NCBI GenBank assembly: GCA_007258455.2
Contig: VDFB02115090.1
Location: 1 to 64,000, forward strand
Direction of reading: 5' to 3'
DNA: 64,000 nucleotides
Source: Sequoia sempervirens
Lineage: Eukaryota > Streptophyta > Pinopsida > Cupressales > Cupressaceae
Under the pieces are notes generated by a model. The model did not search any database, had not been told where the DNA came from, and worked only from the letters and a program-made list of their open reading frames with translations. This document shows positions 11,218 through 21,659 of this stretch, piece after piece. The translations under genes were made by a program, and so were the position numbers. Numbering within the stretch: position 1 is the stretch's first letter; each line of letters opens with the position of its first letter.

Positions 11218-12429
11218 TCATAGCGTCAAATTCTTCATCCATGAAAAGAAATAATTTAAGATTTCATCAACTTTATTGAAGTATGTCCTCCAGTTAATTC
11301 TTGTCAAGATCAATAAGAAAATCCCTCCAAATGCTACTCCATATGACAATCCCACTGCCATCTTATACCATGAATGATTTCCTGAAAGACTCAGACGATA
11401 CAACAAAGGACTGGTTTCGCATAGCCAAGTGGGAATTACGCCCACAAGACTGGCGTTAGTTAATTTCAATCGTTGAAGTGAGAATTGCGTTGAAATCCAA
11501 GGTGGAACCCAGGTTGTGCTAATATTTAGCACACAATCGGATAAAGACAAAGAAGAGATGGTTTCATTGAAACGATTGTCATCAACATACAATTCAGTGA
11601 GGAAGGAAAGCTGAGCAATTAGAGGGGGAATGCTCCCACTTAGCTGGTTACTGCTAATATCCAACCTCTCAAGTAAAGAAAGATTGCCCAAAGATTCTGG
11701 AATGATACCGCTCAGTTGATTGTATGAAAGATCTAATTCCCTCAACAAAGAGAGACTTCCAAGAGAAGCCGGTATACTTCCACTAAGGTCGTTGCCTGTG
11801 AGGTGAAGTTCAGTTAAAGAAGCAAGATTGCCAAGGCAGGAAGGTATCCTTCCATTGAATTTATTGAATGAAAGATCAAGGACTTTAAGACGGGTGAGCA
11901 AACACAGGGGAGTGGGAATCATCCCACTAAAGGAATTGACTGAAAGATTAAGAACTGTAAGGCGGGTAAGCAAACAAACAAAGGGGGGAATCATCCCACT
12001 AAAGCTATTTTGAAATATATCTAAAGATTCAATATAAGAGAGATTTCCCAAACAGGGAGGAATGGTAGTACCTGCTGTTCGTACTCCAGATATAGTCAGT
12101 GATGTGAGAAAACGAAGTTGGCACAGGCTCTCAGATATCCCACCTTGGAAAGAAGAGGGCTGGCCAACTTCGACAGAGACAACACAGTTGATTTCATTGT
12201 CGCAGGATATGCCTCTCCACTGGGTGCAACAGTCTGTTCCATTTACCCACGAACTGAGGTAGCCCTGGGAGTCATTCAAGGCCGCTTTGAAGCGGAGCAG
12301 AGCTTTGGATTCGTGGGAACGACATCTGTTGAAGATGAATCGATGAGGAAGAGGAAGGCATGGCGAGGGGAAGAAGAAAACAAAAACCCAGATGAAAACT
12401 AAACACAGCTTGTGTAAAGAGATGGCCAT
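11218..12429 (-). CDS. Shortened LRR receptor-like protein (no kinase)
   Basis: An intact 403-residue frame from the ATG at 12429. I chose that start because a hydrophobic signal peptide (MAISLHKLCLVFIW, residues 1-28) follows at once and no ATG lies upstream in frame. In order: the LRR N-terminal cap at residues 36-76 (ESKALLRFKAAL, paired cysteines CC at 67-68, then WRGISC); about nine plant-type LRRs at 104-349 with LxxLxLxxNxLSGxIP repeats; one membrane span at 357-376 preceded by WYKMAVGLSYG; and a cytoplasmic tail of about 27 residues without a kinase. This is the receptor-like protein (RLP) layout, which acts at the plasma membrane with partner kinases in defence or development. Usual family members have 800-1000 residues. 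Here the hallmark repeat WVPPW...LVGVIPTWL is followed by only part of one more repeat (SLSGN) and then directly by the pre-membrane segment, so the later LRRs and island domain are gone. It could be a functional short receptor or an early pseudogene. Confidence 0.85.
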   Translation of the reverse strand: MAISLHKLCLVFIWVFVFFFPSPCLPLPHRFIFNRCRSHESKALLRFKAALNDSQGYLSSWVNGTDCCTQWRGISCDNEINCVVSVEVGQPSSFQGGISESLCQLRFLTSLTISGVRTAGTTIPPCLGNLSYIESLDIFQNSFSGMIPPFVCLLTRLTVLNLSVNSFSGMIPTPLCLLTRLKVLDLSFNKFNGRIPSCLGNLASLTELHLTGNDLSGSIPASLGSLSLLRELDLSYNQLSGIIPESLGNLSLLERLDISSNQLSGSIPPLIAQLSFLTELYVDDNRFNETISSLSLSDCVLNISTTWVPPWISTQFSLQRLKLTNASLVGVIPTWLCETSPLLYRLSLSGNHSWYKMAVGLSYGVAFGGIFLLILTRINWRTYFNKVDEILNYFFSWMKNLTL

Positions 12430-12607
12430 TTGGGATGCAAGGGACGAGGGAATTGCAGTTCGTTCTTTGGGTGGGTTATTTTTAACAGCGAGCCCGTCAA
12501 CGCTCAAAGCGTTTTTTATTTTTTATTTTATTTTTAAAGTTATATGATTATTTATGTGGCCATCATTCTCGAACTCCGTGCCCGTTAGATTTTATTTTTT
12601 TCTTTTA
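12430..12607 (-). promoter_or_regulatory. Upstream region of the receptor-like gene
   Basis: Read on the minus strand, this stretch holds an AT-rich run with a CATAAATAA element at about 12560 that could act as TATA box. Closer to the start is GCGTTGACGG, which contains the TTGAC core bound by WRKY factors. Both are short motifs and would occur by chance at some rate; no transcript evidence is available here. Confidence 0.35.
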
Positions 12608-13199
12608 ATGGTTATCTAGTGAGAACGATTATAAGTTAATTATGAGCCACCTGTCTTGATAATTGATTTTTAGCCGTTGGAAGTAATTACCATTCACTTT
12701 CTGCGATTGAAAGACAGATAACAACTTTAGTAGTTTATAATAATAACTTTAATAGTTTATAATATGATTAATATATATTAATTAATTAGCTTATTACGTA
12801 TAATACCAATGATTTTTGGATGACCTATGTATCACTTCATATATATTAGAAAATAATGTTGAGATGGAGACATCTCAAGCAAACAATACTATTCAATGTA
12901 GTATCCTTCTTGTTTGTTTCCTTGAGATGACTCGATCTTAACATTATTTTCTAATATATATAAAGTGAAACATAGGTCATCCAAAAATCATTGGTATTAT
13001 AGATAATAAGCTAATTAATTAATATATACTAATATATTATAAACTATTAAAGTTGTTATCTTTTATTATAAACTATTAAAGTCATTATTTGTCTTTCAAT
13101 CACAGACAGTGAATGGTAATTACTTCCAACGGCTAAAAATCAATTATCAAGACACGTGGCCCATAATTAACTTACGAATCGTTCTCACTAGATAACCAT
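12608..13199. mobile_element. Long foldback (MITE-like) element
   Basis: Left arm 12608-12886 and right arm 12911-13199 are reverse complements over about 285 bases with roughly two dozen differences (about 90% identity), separated by a loop of about 25 bases. Outer ends are ATGGTTATCTAGTGAGAACG and its complement. Each arm contains two copies of an ACTTTARTAGTTTATAAT unit. The size and lack of coding capacity fit a foldback transposon or large MITE. No convincing target-site duplication was found. It sits about 180 bases upstream of the receptor-like start codon, so it could influence that promoter. Transcribed through, it would form a long near-perfect double strand. The right arm carries ACACGTGGC at 13152-13160, a G-box/ABRE core that is changed in the left arm. 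Confidence 0.8.
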
Positions 13200-13222
13200 C
13201 AAATTTAAAAAATAAAAATAAA

Positions 13223-13660
13223 AGAAAAAAACAAGAAGGGCACTGCATTGAATAGTATTGCTAAGTCAATAAAGCTCTCAAAAGGAACAAATAATTTTGC
13301 AGAAGCACAAGCATTGCTGCATGGTCTGCAACTAGCATATGATTTGAAAACCAAAGTGTTGGAAATTGAAAGAGACTCCTTAATTATTGTGAACGCATGT
13401 AGAGAGAGAAAAGTGTTTTGTTGGAAAATCAGGTATGTATTGCAACAGGTATGAAAGTTGTTGGATGAGTTTAGTATTCTGCAAATAAAGCATACGTATA
13501 GAGAAGGGAAGGGAATCAGTTGGCTGATAAGTTGGTAAATATTGAGTGTGTGCAAATCCAAGATGAATTGATCTATGGAAGCAACCTGCAAAATACTTCA
13601 AAAGAGTTGAAAGATATTATTCAAAAGGAAACAGTTGGTTATATAGCAATTTGAAAGGAT
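13223..13660 (+). pseudogene. RNase H domain fragment of a LINE-type reverse transcriptase
   Basis: The reading frame at 13236-13454 gives GTALNSIAKSIKLSKGTNNFAEAQALLHGL, followed by LEIERDSLIIVNA. This matches the RNase H-like domain (RVT_3) found at the C-terminus of plant LINE polyproteins and related proteins: GTNNxAEAxALL carries the catalytic Glu and EIExDS carries an Asp. After a stop and frameshift near 13455 the homology resumes in another frame at about 13490 (HTYREGN...QLADKL), the usual last conserved block with His. The upstream part of the domain is missing: similarity stops at about 13225, close to the right arm of the foldback. The fragment is dead. Whether it belongs to the same insertion as the A-run at 15973 is unclear. 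Confidence 0.75.
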
Positions 13661-14825
13661 GAGAATGCTAAGTTACATTGCTATACATTATAATATATAA
13701 AGGAATTTATTAGCATGTGGGTGACTTTTCAGGAAGGGGATCGTAGGTGACACAAAGGCACAATATAAATTAAAGGTGGACAAATCTAGTTCCAATTTGG
13801 AATGACTCAGAGTTTCAAGGAATTGGCAGCGTGGATAAGTTCGACAACACACTTTATAGCTTTATTCACATCGTTCAATCTATGCATCATAATTCTTAGT
13901 TCTTTGAAGAGGTACATTCAATACTTCGCATATTCTTCTGTATTTTTTTTCACTTGGAAGCAAATTTAGGCATGTTTGTAAATCCATCTTATCGCATATG
14001 TATGTAAAAAGAGGATTTCAAAACCACTTATAAGCACAAGCCGATATGCTCTTGCGCCAGCATCAGTACTTCTTGGCGGTTAGTTTTCAATTCACATGCG
14101 TGACTCTAAACAAGTGTCTTCACCAGTGGAAAGCATTGTAAACTAAAGATATGCCATAATAGTATATCCTTTTTTAACTAACATTTGTATTATTTTGCAG
14201 GATAACTTTCCATGGGACCGAGGTTTGCTTGAGTACAACAAAATTTAAAGCAAAGATCAAGCGTGAAAAACTTGTAATTAAAGATAATAATGCATGTGGC
14301 AGACTTCTAGGCAAATATGCATTATGCAAAAACTTACTTTTGTTTCCAAAATTATATTATGGCTCTCTGTGTAATCTTGTTCATCATTGAGCATAGTCGG
14401 TGAAAATGGAAGAACTCTGCACAACAAGGAGCTGTCTTCAGTGAAGTTCATTTCAGCGTATCCATGAATAAAGAAGTGTGAAGGAAGTCAATTCCGGTAG
14501 TTTGCAAGCATCTGTCAAAGTTAATTGTAAGTTGTAGTATCTCGTTTGTACTAGGCTTAGCAATTCGAGTATTTTGGGCTATGCAAAATTCTAGGTTTCG
14601 ACTTGTTTTGTTCTATTTCAAACTCTCCTTTGCTTTTCTTAAGCTAAATTTTGTTGAAGTGAGAAAGAAGGTAGTCCATTTTAGAGCAGGGTAATAGTCC
14701 ATTTTAAGGTATTGGTTATCAATATGGCATAGTGGAAGAAAGCAGTATCTTTCAGAAATCTGGGCTTTACAAAAAATTGGGTTTTCATGCTTTCAATGCT
14801 CTTGTTTACCAGTGGTATTTCATAG
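13661..14825. other. Intergenic or intronic; nothing firm
   Basis: Mixed-composition DNA between the RNase H fragment and the next open frame. It contains splice-acceptor-like sites (TATTTTGCAG ending at about 14200, and a pyrimidine-rich TTTCTCTCTATTGTTGCAACTCAG ending at 14853), which would fit an intron-containing gene. No coding homology was recognised. Confidence 0.4.
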
Positions 14826-15656
14826 TGTTCTTTCTCTCTATTGTTGCAACTCAGCTCTGGGGTGTTGAACATAGTTTTCTTCTGGGTGTTGTGGTTTCAT
14901 TTTCTGAATATAGAATTCATACTTTCAAACTTCAAGGCACCATTTCCGGTGCAACATTGGGAATTACCATTCTCTAAAAGTTTGGATAAAGAACAATTGA
15001 ATCATGTGTTTAAAACTGAATGCTCTTATGTTTTCAAGTGTGTGAAAACTATCATTGGGGACAAGATACTGCATCCATCTGCACAGAGAATCATATTCCC
15101 TTCAAATCTGGTTTCTATATTTGTTTCCAATGTTCTGGATTTAAATCCAAATTATCAAGACATGATGAAGATTGCAAGTGCATTCATCCAAGAGGTCTTC
15201 TTACAGGACAATGCGCTGCTAAGAAGCATTCAGAATTATAATTTCTGGAAGGGAGATGCTTATATTGGTGGTGTCTTTCCTAGGCACTACTTACATCATA
15301 AAGTCAGCTTCAAAAATGTATATATTGGTATGAAATTGGCCCTTGAATTCAATTCAGCAAGCTATCTATACAGGGAGCTGAATCGGTACCACTTTGAGCT
15401 GGGAAACGACATGGAAAGAAGTTTCAAAAGCAAGTACCATGCAATCTATTTTCTAATTACACATCATTGTCACCAAACAACAATTTCCAAGTCACCAATT
15501 ATGCCACAACAGAGAGAGGTGGAATCTGCAGAATCGCAAGCATCTCCAGTTAATCCAAATGCTCATCAACTCAGGCAGCGTCCTCCACCAACGATCCTAG
15601 ATATGAACGTAACAACCACCATGCAAACTTCTCCACCAATTAATCAACGCATGTAA
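14826..15656 (+). CDS. Unrecognised open frame, possible terminal exon
   Basis: A frame of about 276 codons is open from 14826 to the TAA at 15654-15656, long for this AT-rich stop-filled neighbourhood. It has no ATG until codon 15162, so as it stands it cannot be a normal full-length start. A pyrimidine-rich acceptor ending in CAG lies just inside its left edge (about 14853), so it may be a last exon. The peptide has a hydrophobic aromatic-rich N-terminal part, a mixed middle (NVLDLNPNYQDMMKIASAF, then NFWKGDAYIGGVFPRHYLHH) and a C-terminal tail of about 50 residues rich in Pro, Gln, Ser and Asn. I do not recognise the family. Alternatives are a host gene fragment or the tail of an unfamiliar retroelement. 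Confidence 0.35.
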   Translation, partial: CSFSLLLQLSSGVLNIVFFWVLWFHFLNIEFILSNFKAPFPVQHWELPFSKSLDKEQLNHVFKTECSYVFKCVKTIIGDKILHPSAQRIIFPSNLVSIFVSNVLDLNPNYQDMMKIASAFIQEVFLQDNALLRSIQNYNFWKGDAYIGGVFPRHYLHHKVSFKNVYIGMKLALEFNSASYLYRELNRYHFELGNDMERSFKSKYHAIYFLITHHCHQTTISKSPIMPQQREVESAESQASPVNPNAHQLRQRPPPTILDMNVTTTMQTSPPINQRM

Positions 15657-15983
15657 AAGGTTGAGCATGATGGCAACTTCTCAGTAGAGAAGATTTAAAA
15701 GGCATATTAAAATAGTTTCAAATTTTGTGTTCTTCAATGTAAAATCTTCATATGCCATATGTCTCAATTGCTATAAGCAGAGTCAATTATTTTGATATCA
15801 GAAGTTGAAATTTTGATGTAACAGAAGAAGTAGTATTAGGCATATTATTTAGGTGATACATAGTTAAGGTGGATATCGTCTTATCCTTGAACAACTGAAC
15901 TTATATTACTCATATTATGTTGTACTCTTTTTTATTATATAATATAAATAGTTGGCTTAAGGCCTTTTACTTAAAAAAAAAAA
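15657..15983 (+). other. 3'-flank ending in a genomic A-run
   Basis: About 300 bases of AT-rich sequence after the stop codon end in AAGGCCTTTTACTT plus eleven A bases (15973-15983). The 'ggcttaaggcc' block before the A-run resembles the 3' ends of plant LINEs. It could therefore mark the end of a LINE or of a processed copy, but no acceptable target-site duplication was found. Confidence 0.4.
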
Positions 15984-16984
15984 CACTTTAATAGTTTATA
16001 GCCATCCAAACAGTGCTTAAAGAATGATGGAGATGTGTTGTATTTCAAACTAATTTCACGCTATTTGTAATCTTAATGTGAATTAAATATGCGTAATTTT
16101 TAAAAAAAGTTTTATGTTATTTTTTATTGTGTAGGCAAATTTTAAGTTCATTATGTTTATTATTACATTCAATTTATATTTGTACTCGAAATAAATAATA
16201 TTATTAATTAAAATTAATCTTATAAAGTAATCATAATATTTCAAACTTAATTTTGTTTAATAATATTAAAACAATTACATTCACTTTAAATTTTTAATTA
16301 AAATAGTATTAATCAATTAAAATTAACCTTATAAAGTAATTGTAATGTTTCAACATAATTTAGTTTAATAATAAGATGTTTTTTTATGACAATTATTTTT
16401 GAAAATTTTGAGTATATTTTATTTAGATATATTTAACACTTTAATTAAAAATTTCATTCTAATTTGGAATTTTATTATTATTGGTTTGGATTTACTCTTT
16501 TATTTGTTTACGAATTGCTAGAATAAATAATAATGTGCTATAATTTTTCAACATTGAATTGTTTTAAAAATAATCAACTAAATTATATTAAAAATAATTA
16601 ACTAAATTGCATCACCTAATAAGGGGTTGTTTTGGTGGCATTAGATGCCGTTGTAATAATGAGTGAAACACATGCATAGTAATTATGTTGTGTTGTGGAT
16701 GTCTAGGTACTTACCTCTAGGCTGGTGTAGATGATGGGCTACATCTATTCCATCTACTTTTTTGGGGTATTCGTAATGGTTGTTTTGGCATGAGTGGTTA
16801 TAAATGATCTTACCTCCTTAAGTCAAAACAATAGCAATATAAATTCTCTAATTTGAGAAATAACATGTTGACATTATTTAAAAACAATCAAATATATAAT
16901 ATTTTCAATTTACCTCTACTATTTGATACTTCTATTCACCCAACTTAATAGTGATAATGTGACATCTAGACTCATAGATGGCAT

Positions 16985-16987
<3 letters not shown>
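15984..16987. other. Very AT-rich intergenic DNA with a diverged duplication
   Basis: A segment of about 65 bases at 16203-16268 (AATTAAAATTAATCTTATAA onward) is repeated with changes at 16312-16377, a spacing of about 109 bases. No gene was seen in the stretch. Confidence 0.55.

Positions 16988-17078
<91 letters not shown>
16988..17078. repeat. (TA)n microsatellite, about 45 units
   Basis: An uninterrupted TA dinucleotide run of about 91 bases. It can extrude as a cruciform and is probably length-variable. Open frames across it encode only alternating Ile and Tyr and are artefacts. Confidence 0.97.
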
Positions 17079-17079
<1 letters not shown>

Positions 17080-17383
17080 GGTAGTATTAAGAAGAAATTA
17101 TACATGTGTAGAGGTTCCACATCATAGATTTCTTCATCTATGAAAGGTTTAATTGAATAATAAAATTAATATTATCTGCCTACCTAAATATTTTACCCTT
17201 AGCTCACTCATCCCATGGATTGTCCTTATGGGTGCAATATTCTCTATAGGTTCAATCTCTTAAAAAATAGTAGATATCAGAAAAAATACTTCCACTTTTA
17301 AGAATGAATTGTAGACCCTTCCCATTCACTCACATCTATGAGTGGAATAGGATTTTCTTGTCCTCTTCAAGTAGCACTTCCAA

Positions 17384-17468
17384 GTTGAGGGTATAAGGTA
17401 TAGGGTTTACGGTTGAGAGTATAAGGTATAGGTTTTAGGGTTGAGGGTATAAGGTAATGGGTTTAGGG
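17384..17468 (+). repeat. Short telomere-like array of 28-bp units
   Basis: The stretch divides into heptads in strict register: GTATAAG, GTATAGG, GTTTAGG, GTTGAGG, with variants, three times over. Each heptad is one or two changes from the plant telomere repeat (GTTTAGG in this frame), and four heptads make a 28-bp unit. The same unit builds the long array at 48045-48900. Confidence 0.85.
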
Positions 17469-17764
17469 AAAGGAAAAATTTAGTGGTGAATCTTCGCCAA
17501 TTGGCAAATTCTAGAAATCGACCAAGTCAAAATTGGCAAATTAATCATACCCAACAGGGTGTCCAAATTGTCAAAATTTTACAAATTATCAGTCCAATGC
17601 TTGTCCATTTGCCAACGATTTATTTTATAAGGCATATTTAAGCAACAAATTCACCATAACAAACTACATGTTTCAAATGGACCGATTAATACTTTTGCTT
17701 GGAATTCTGGAAGCAATGTAATAAAACACCTACATATTTTCCAATACTATTAAAACAACATTAT

Positions 17765-17930
17765 ATCAAGACCCATTTCCCCAATTAAATTTTACAAATA
17801 GTTGCTTGTGAAGACCCATTTCACCAATCAAAATTTATAAATAGTTGCTTATGAGGACCTATTTTGCCAATAACATTAAAAAATAATTACATTTGAGGAC
17901 CCATTTCACCTAGAAAATTACAATGTATCA
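17765..17930. repeat. Three diverged tandem units of about 58 bp
   Basis: The block AAGACCCATTTCACCAAT followed by AAAATTTATAAATAGTTGC recurs three times with increasing divergence (near 17767, 17813 and 17857-17900). No coding content. Confidence 0.65.
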
Positions 17931-18285
17931 TTGTATAAGCACGCGAGATTCACCAAATTTTTAATATACCATTTAAAAATCCCATGGAATTCGCCAAATA
18001 TGGATTGATATAAATATAATTGAAACTATCATTTATTCTTACACATTTCGTTTGGTTCTAAGGTTCTTGATTTGGAAGTTAGCGAAAGCCGAAAACGTAG
18101 ACTTAAATATGAGTAATCATTTCTTCATAGTGTTATTAGTTATAATAATAATATTTCTTTATCTCTTTTCCATTCTTTCTTCAATCTTAAAGAAAATATT
18201 GAGTAGGAAATGGGATCTATATTCTCTATCCTTCTTAGACAAGAAGACATTTTTTTCTAGCTTTTATTCGAAGTGAGCGATCAAT

Positions 18286-20823
18286 ATGTCGAGCAGTAAG
18301 GGTAAGAGTCCTCAGGGTAGTGAAGGGACTGGAAAGCCATCAAAACACCCAAAACCTAGAGGTACCATATAGTCTTACTTTGGAATTGGTAATGCTTCTA
18401 ATCCATCAGATCAAGATGGAGCTACATCATCAACTCTTCCACCAAATATTAGTGAAGAAGACATTCGCAATACCTCACCACCACCGAAAGGTCAAGGTGA
18501 GATTGTCATTGAGTTAAATCAAAATGTACCAAATGAGGATGGAAATACTACAGAAAATGTTCTAAGGGATACCTTGGTTAGCCAGAATGACATAATTGAC
18601 TTGGATGAGGATGATGTTGGTAGCAAGAAAAGAAAAAGTAGAAAAAAATGGGGCATGAGTGGGAAATGACAAGAAATTTTCAACTTAGTTGGTTGTCAAA
18701 GTACCCATTCATTGTACAAGTGGGGAAAGAAAATGATATTGAAAGTGTATGATTTGTAGTTGGAAATGTGGGAGAGACAAGAAGTTGCAGCTAAAGCTTG
18801 ACACTATCTGTCAAAGCAATGGAAGGAGCAAATCTGTCAAAAATTATTCAGATGAGTGTTGTTTTTCATATTTCATCCAGAGGGCATCCTATGATAGACT
18901 ACCCAAAATATTCTAGTTTATTATCCTTTTTAGGTGTTCCTCACTTTCCCTTCTCACATTGGTCAGTAAACGCTGAATGGGAATGGGAAAATTGTCTTGC
19001 TGTAGTGGAAAAGGAAGATTTAAAGGAGAAAGTAAAAGATTCAAACTTCATTACATTATCTTAAAATGAAGTTACTATGGTAGACAATACTTCTTAGGTC
19101 TGTATGCATTTGTATACTGTAGAAAAACATGTTTTCCAAGCTCATCTTCTCTGTGTTCATAAAATGAAGGAAAGTTCAACATCGCAAAATCTATTTGAAC
19201 TAGTCTAGAAATCTTTGAATGAAATTGTAGGTATGGATGAGTTGAAAATTGCCAAAAAGTTGGTGTGTGTAGGATTTGATGGAGCTACAGTGATGCAAGG
19301 TCAAAGGAGCGGTGTTTGCACAAAGTTACAAACTACTTGTGCAACATACATGCTTGGCATTCACTGCATGTCCCACATAATGAATTTAGCATTCAAAATT
19401 GTAAGCAAGTTTCCTACAGTATCAAAATTTGAAAATCTAGTCTATGAGATCCACACATACTTTTGCCGAACTCCCAAATGTTTTGCAAAATTTCAAAATT
19501 TTGCTGAGGGAATAACAATAGGAAACAAGCTTCTCAAAGATGTTGATACCAAATGGATCTCCCTACATGGACCAATACAATGAGTTCTTTCAGAATATTA
19601 ATCCTTGATTGTATTGATGTACAAGCATTGCAACATAGTAGACAAAGCTCATGACCTCTTACATAGGTTAAGCGATATAGAGACACTCTTGACTTTAGCT
19701 AGTCTTCTCCCCATGCTAGATGTGATGAACAATCTTGTGAAGAAAGCCCAAGATAGAACTATGTATATTTATGAATATGTCAATCTACATAAATATAGAT
19801 TCTTGGCCCTTGATCATCTATATCTAGATCTAACACAAGAAGGCCAAAATTATTTCATGTGGCAAAAAATTACAGATTTAAATAAATTTGGATAATTATT
19901 TACAATTTAATACAAGTAGGCACTTATGTATATGTGTACGTGGATATGAGATACCAATGCACCATTGTAAGACATCTATGTGCTCTAGCAGAGAAGCAAC
20001 TATTAATAACGAGGAAGATTTTAACAACATTGTTAAATATGTTAGTGATAATTTGAAGGAAATTGTAATTTATCTTTCCTCAGAGATTTGTGAAAGATTC
20101 CCTCAACATGAAATACTTGAAGCCATGGGTATTGTGTATCCTCAATTTTGGGTAAATCGAGATAACCCAAAATATTTTCATGATAAAGTAAAAATATTGA
20201 TCGAATTTTTTTTGAAAAGTGTAACATACAATGAGCAGACAATAGAAGGAATTTTAAATAAAGATAACTTAGACAAAAATGTAAGAATTTTGCAATAGCT
20301 ATGAGGGACCAGTATAATTTCATAGGCATGAAGAAGGCCTTTGAACCGGGATCAATAAAAAAGGTTTGGACAAAATTAGGTCAGAGTGAAATATTGTGTG
20401 ATACGATATCAAAATATTTCAAACTTGTTGATTTATGTCAAACAATGATATTGGGGTTGATGGAGGATTAGAGAGTTTTTAGTACACTAGCATTTTTGAA
20501 ATCAAAGTTAAGAAACAAACTAGACAAGAATTTGGAAAATTGCTTGAGGATGAAACGAACTGTGTATAATGTCAAAAAAAATCATTTTGAAAGGGCACTC
20601 ACAATCTGGAGGTCCACATGTGAAAGAAGAGGGACTGGGTTGTGTGACACTCCAATTCCAAATGTTGGTACTAGTGGCACTGGAAGTGGCAGTGGGACAG
20701 TTAACATTGACACAAATTACACAATGAATGTTGAATTTGAGACATGGGCCAAAGAAAATGAAGAGCAGACTCAAAATCAAGATGACTCTTTTACTTTATC
20801 TCAAGATGAGTGTCAATTTTAGG
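18286..20823 (+). pseudogene. Decayed hAT-superfamily transposase
   Basis: Successive frames on the plus strand, separated by stops and frameshifts, read as one transposase. It starts at ATG 18286 with a Ser/Gly/Pro-rich leader containing SYFGIGN, then a basic patch and a broken N-terminal zinc-finger region. The core at 19215-19583 reads CVGFDGATVMQGQRSGVC, then HCMSHIMNLAF and DTKWISLHGP, as in hAT transposases of the ZMYM6/ZNF862-like, DUF4371-containing group. A helical stretch at 19605-19895 (LSDIETLLTLASLLPMLDVM) follows. The C-terminal dimerisation motif is near 20470-20560 (RVFSTLAFLKSKLRNKL). The usual order is therefore preserved over about 2.5 kb, but at least eight disruptions make it inactive. 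I found no terminal inverted repeats or 8-bp target-site duplication, so the element edges are unknown. Confidence 0.8.
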
Positions 20824-20869
20824 ACCTTGACTCTATTTGGGAAATGGAAGAGAATTAGCAACTTTTAGG

Positions 20870-21090
20870 TATTTATACTGCACTTCATGAATCAGTTTCC
20901 ATTGTTCCAAACTGTAGTTGATGATATTTTATATTGTATTCCATGAAATTGTGAATCATTGCACTTCATGAAATTTAATTTTATATTGCACTTCATGAAT
21001 CATATTCCAAACTATAGTTGATGATTTATATTGTATTCCATGAAATTGTGATATTTTATATTTTATATTGTATTCCATGGTATTGAGTTT
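20870..21090. repeat. Tandem-like repeats downstream of hAT relic
   Basis: GCACTTCATGAATC, CCAAACTRTAGTTGATGAT and TTTATATTGTATTCCATG each recur two or three times in the same order with a spacing near 100 bases. This could be subterminal sequence of the hAT element or an unrelated small satellite. Confidence 0.65.
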
Positions 21091-21659
21091 GATATGTGAT
21101 TCTCCATCATTTTTAAAGAACGACACTTATCACACTACTTATAAATTCCTATTGCATTAACATTCACACAATCTTTGATAAATAATTGAAAGGAATATTA
21201 ATCCATTCCTTGAATAGAAGCTAACAGTTCAACATCCATAACTTATAAATAACCATTGATTATTTTGAGTCAAATGATAGTGAATACAATACTGTAGAGC
21301 AAGATAGGTCGATATTATATTTAAAATTAAAGATATTATAGTGTCTTTCCCTTTTACCTACATTGTAATAATCTAATTCAAAGTTGACCGAGTTTTACCC
21401 GTTCCCTATCTCTTAAGTCATATCTTATGCCTTTGTCATTTACTCACCAACCCCTTGAGCCTAGTGTTCCTAGTTGCTACCCGTAGAATCCTTGTCTTAT
21501 GTGGGTCATAAAATTCTTGAATTCTTGTTCTTTCCCTAAGTTTGGGTTTTAATATTCACTCAATATTGTTCATGTTATAAACCTTGGCAAGTGACCTATT
21601 TTAAGTCATGTAATAACTGCATGTGCTTATTAAAATCCTTTGTTATGCTTGGCAGGTCT
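21091..21659. other. Intergenic, nothing recognised
   Basis: Unremarkable AT-rich sequence without open frames or clear repeats. Confidence 0.5.

Noticed and set aside
12062..12402. Plus-strand frames opposite the receptor-like gene
   Set aside because: They are the complement of regular LRR coding sequence and have no features of their own.
12746..16000. 16-base direct repeat ACTTTAATAGTTTATA at 12746-12761 and 15985-16000 as a target-site duplication of a LINE ending at the A-run 15973-15983
   Set aside because: The left copy lies inside the left arm of the foldback, and pairing between the two arms runs straight across it. An insertion starting there would have to contain the complement of its own flank. 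The motif is also present twice per arm, so it is a repeated module and not a unique target.
16932..17120. Open frame of alternating Ile and Tyr
   Set aside because: Translation of the (TA)n microsatellite.
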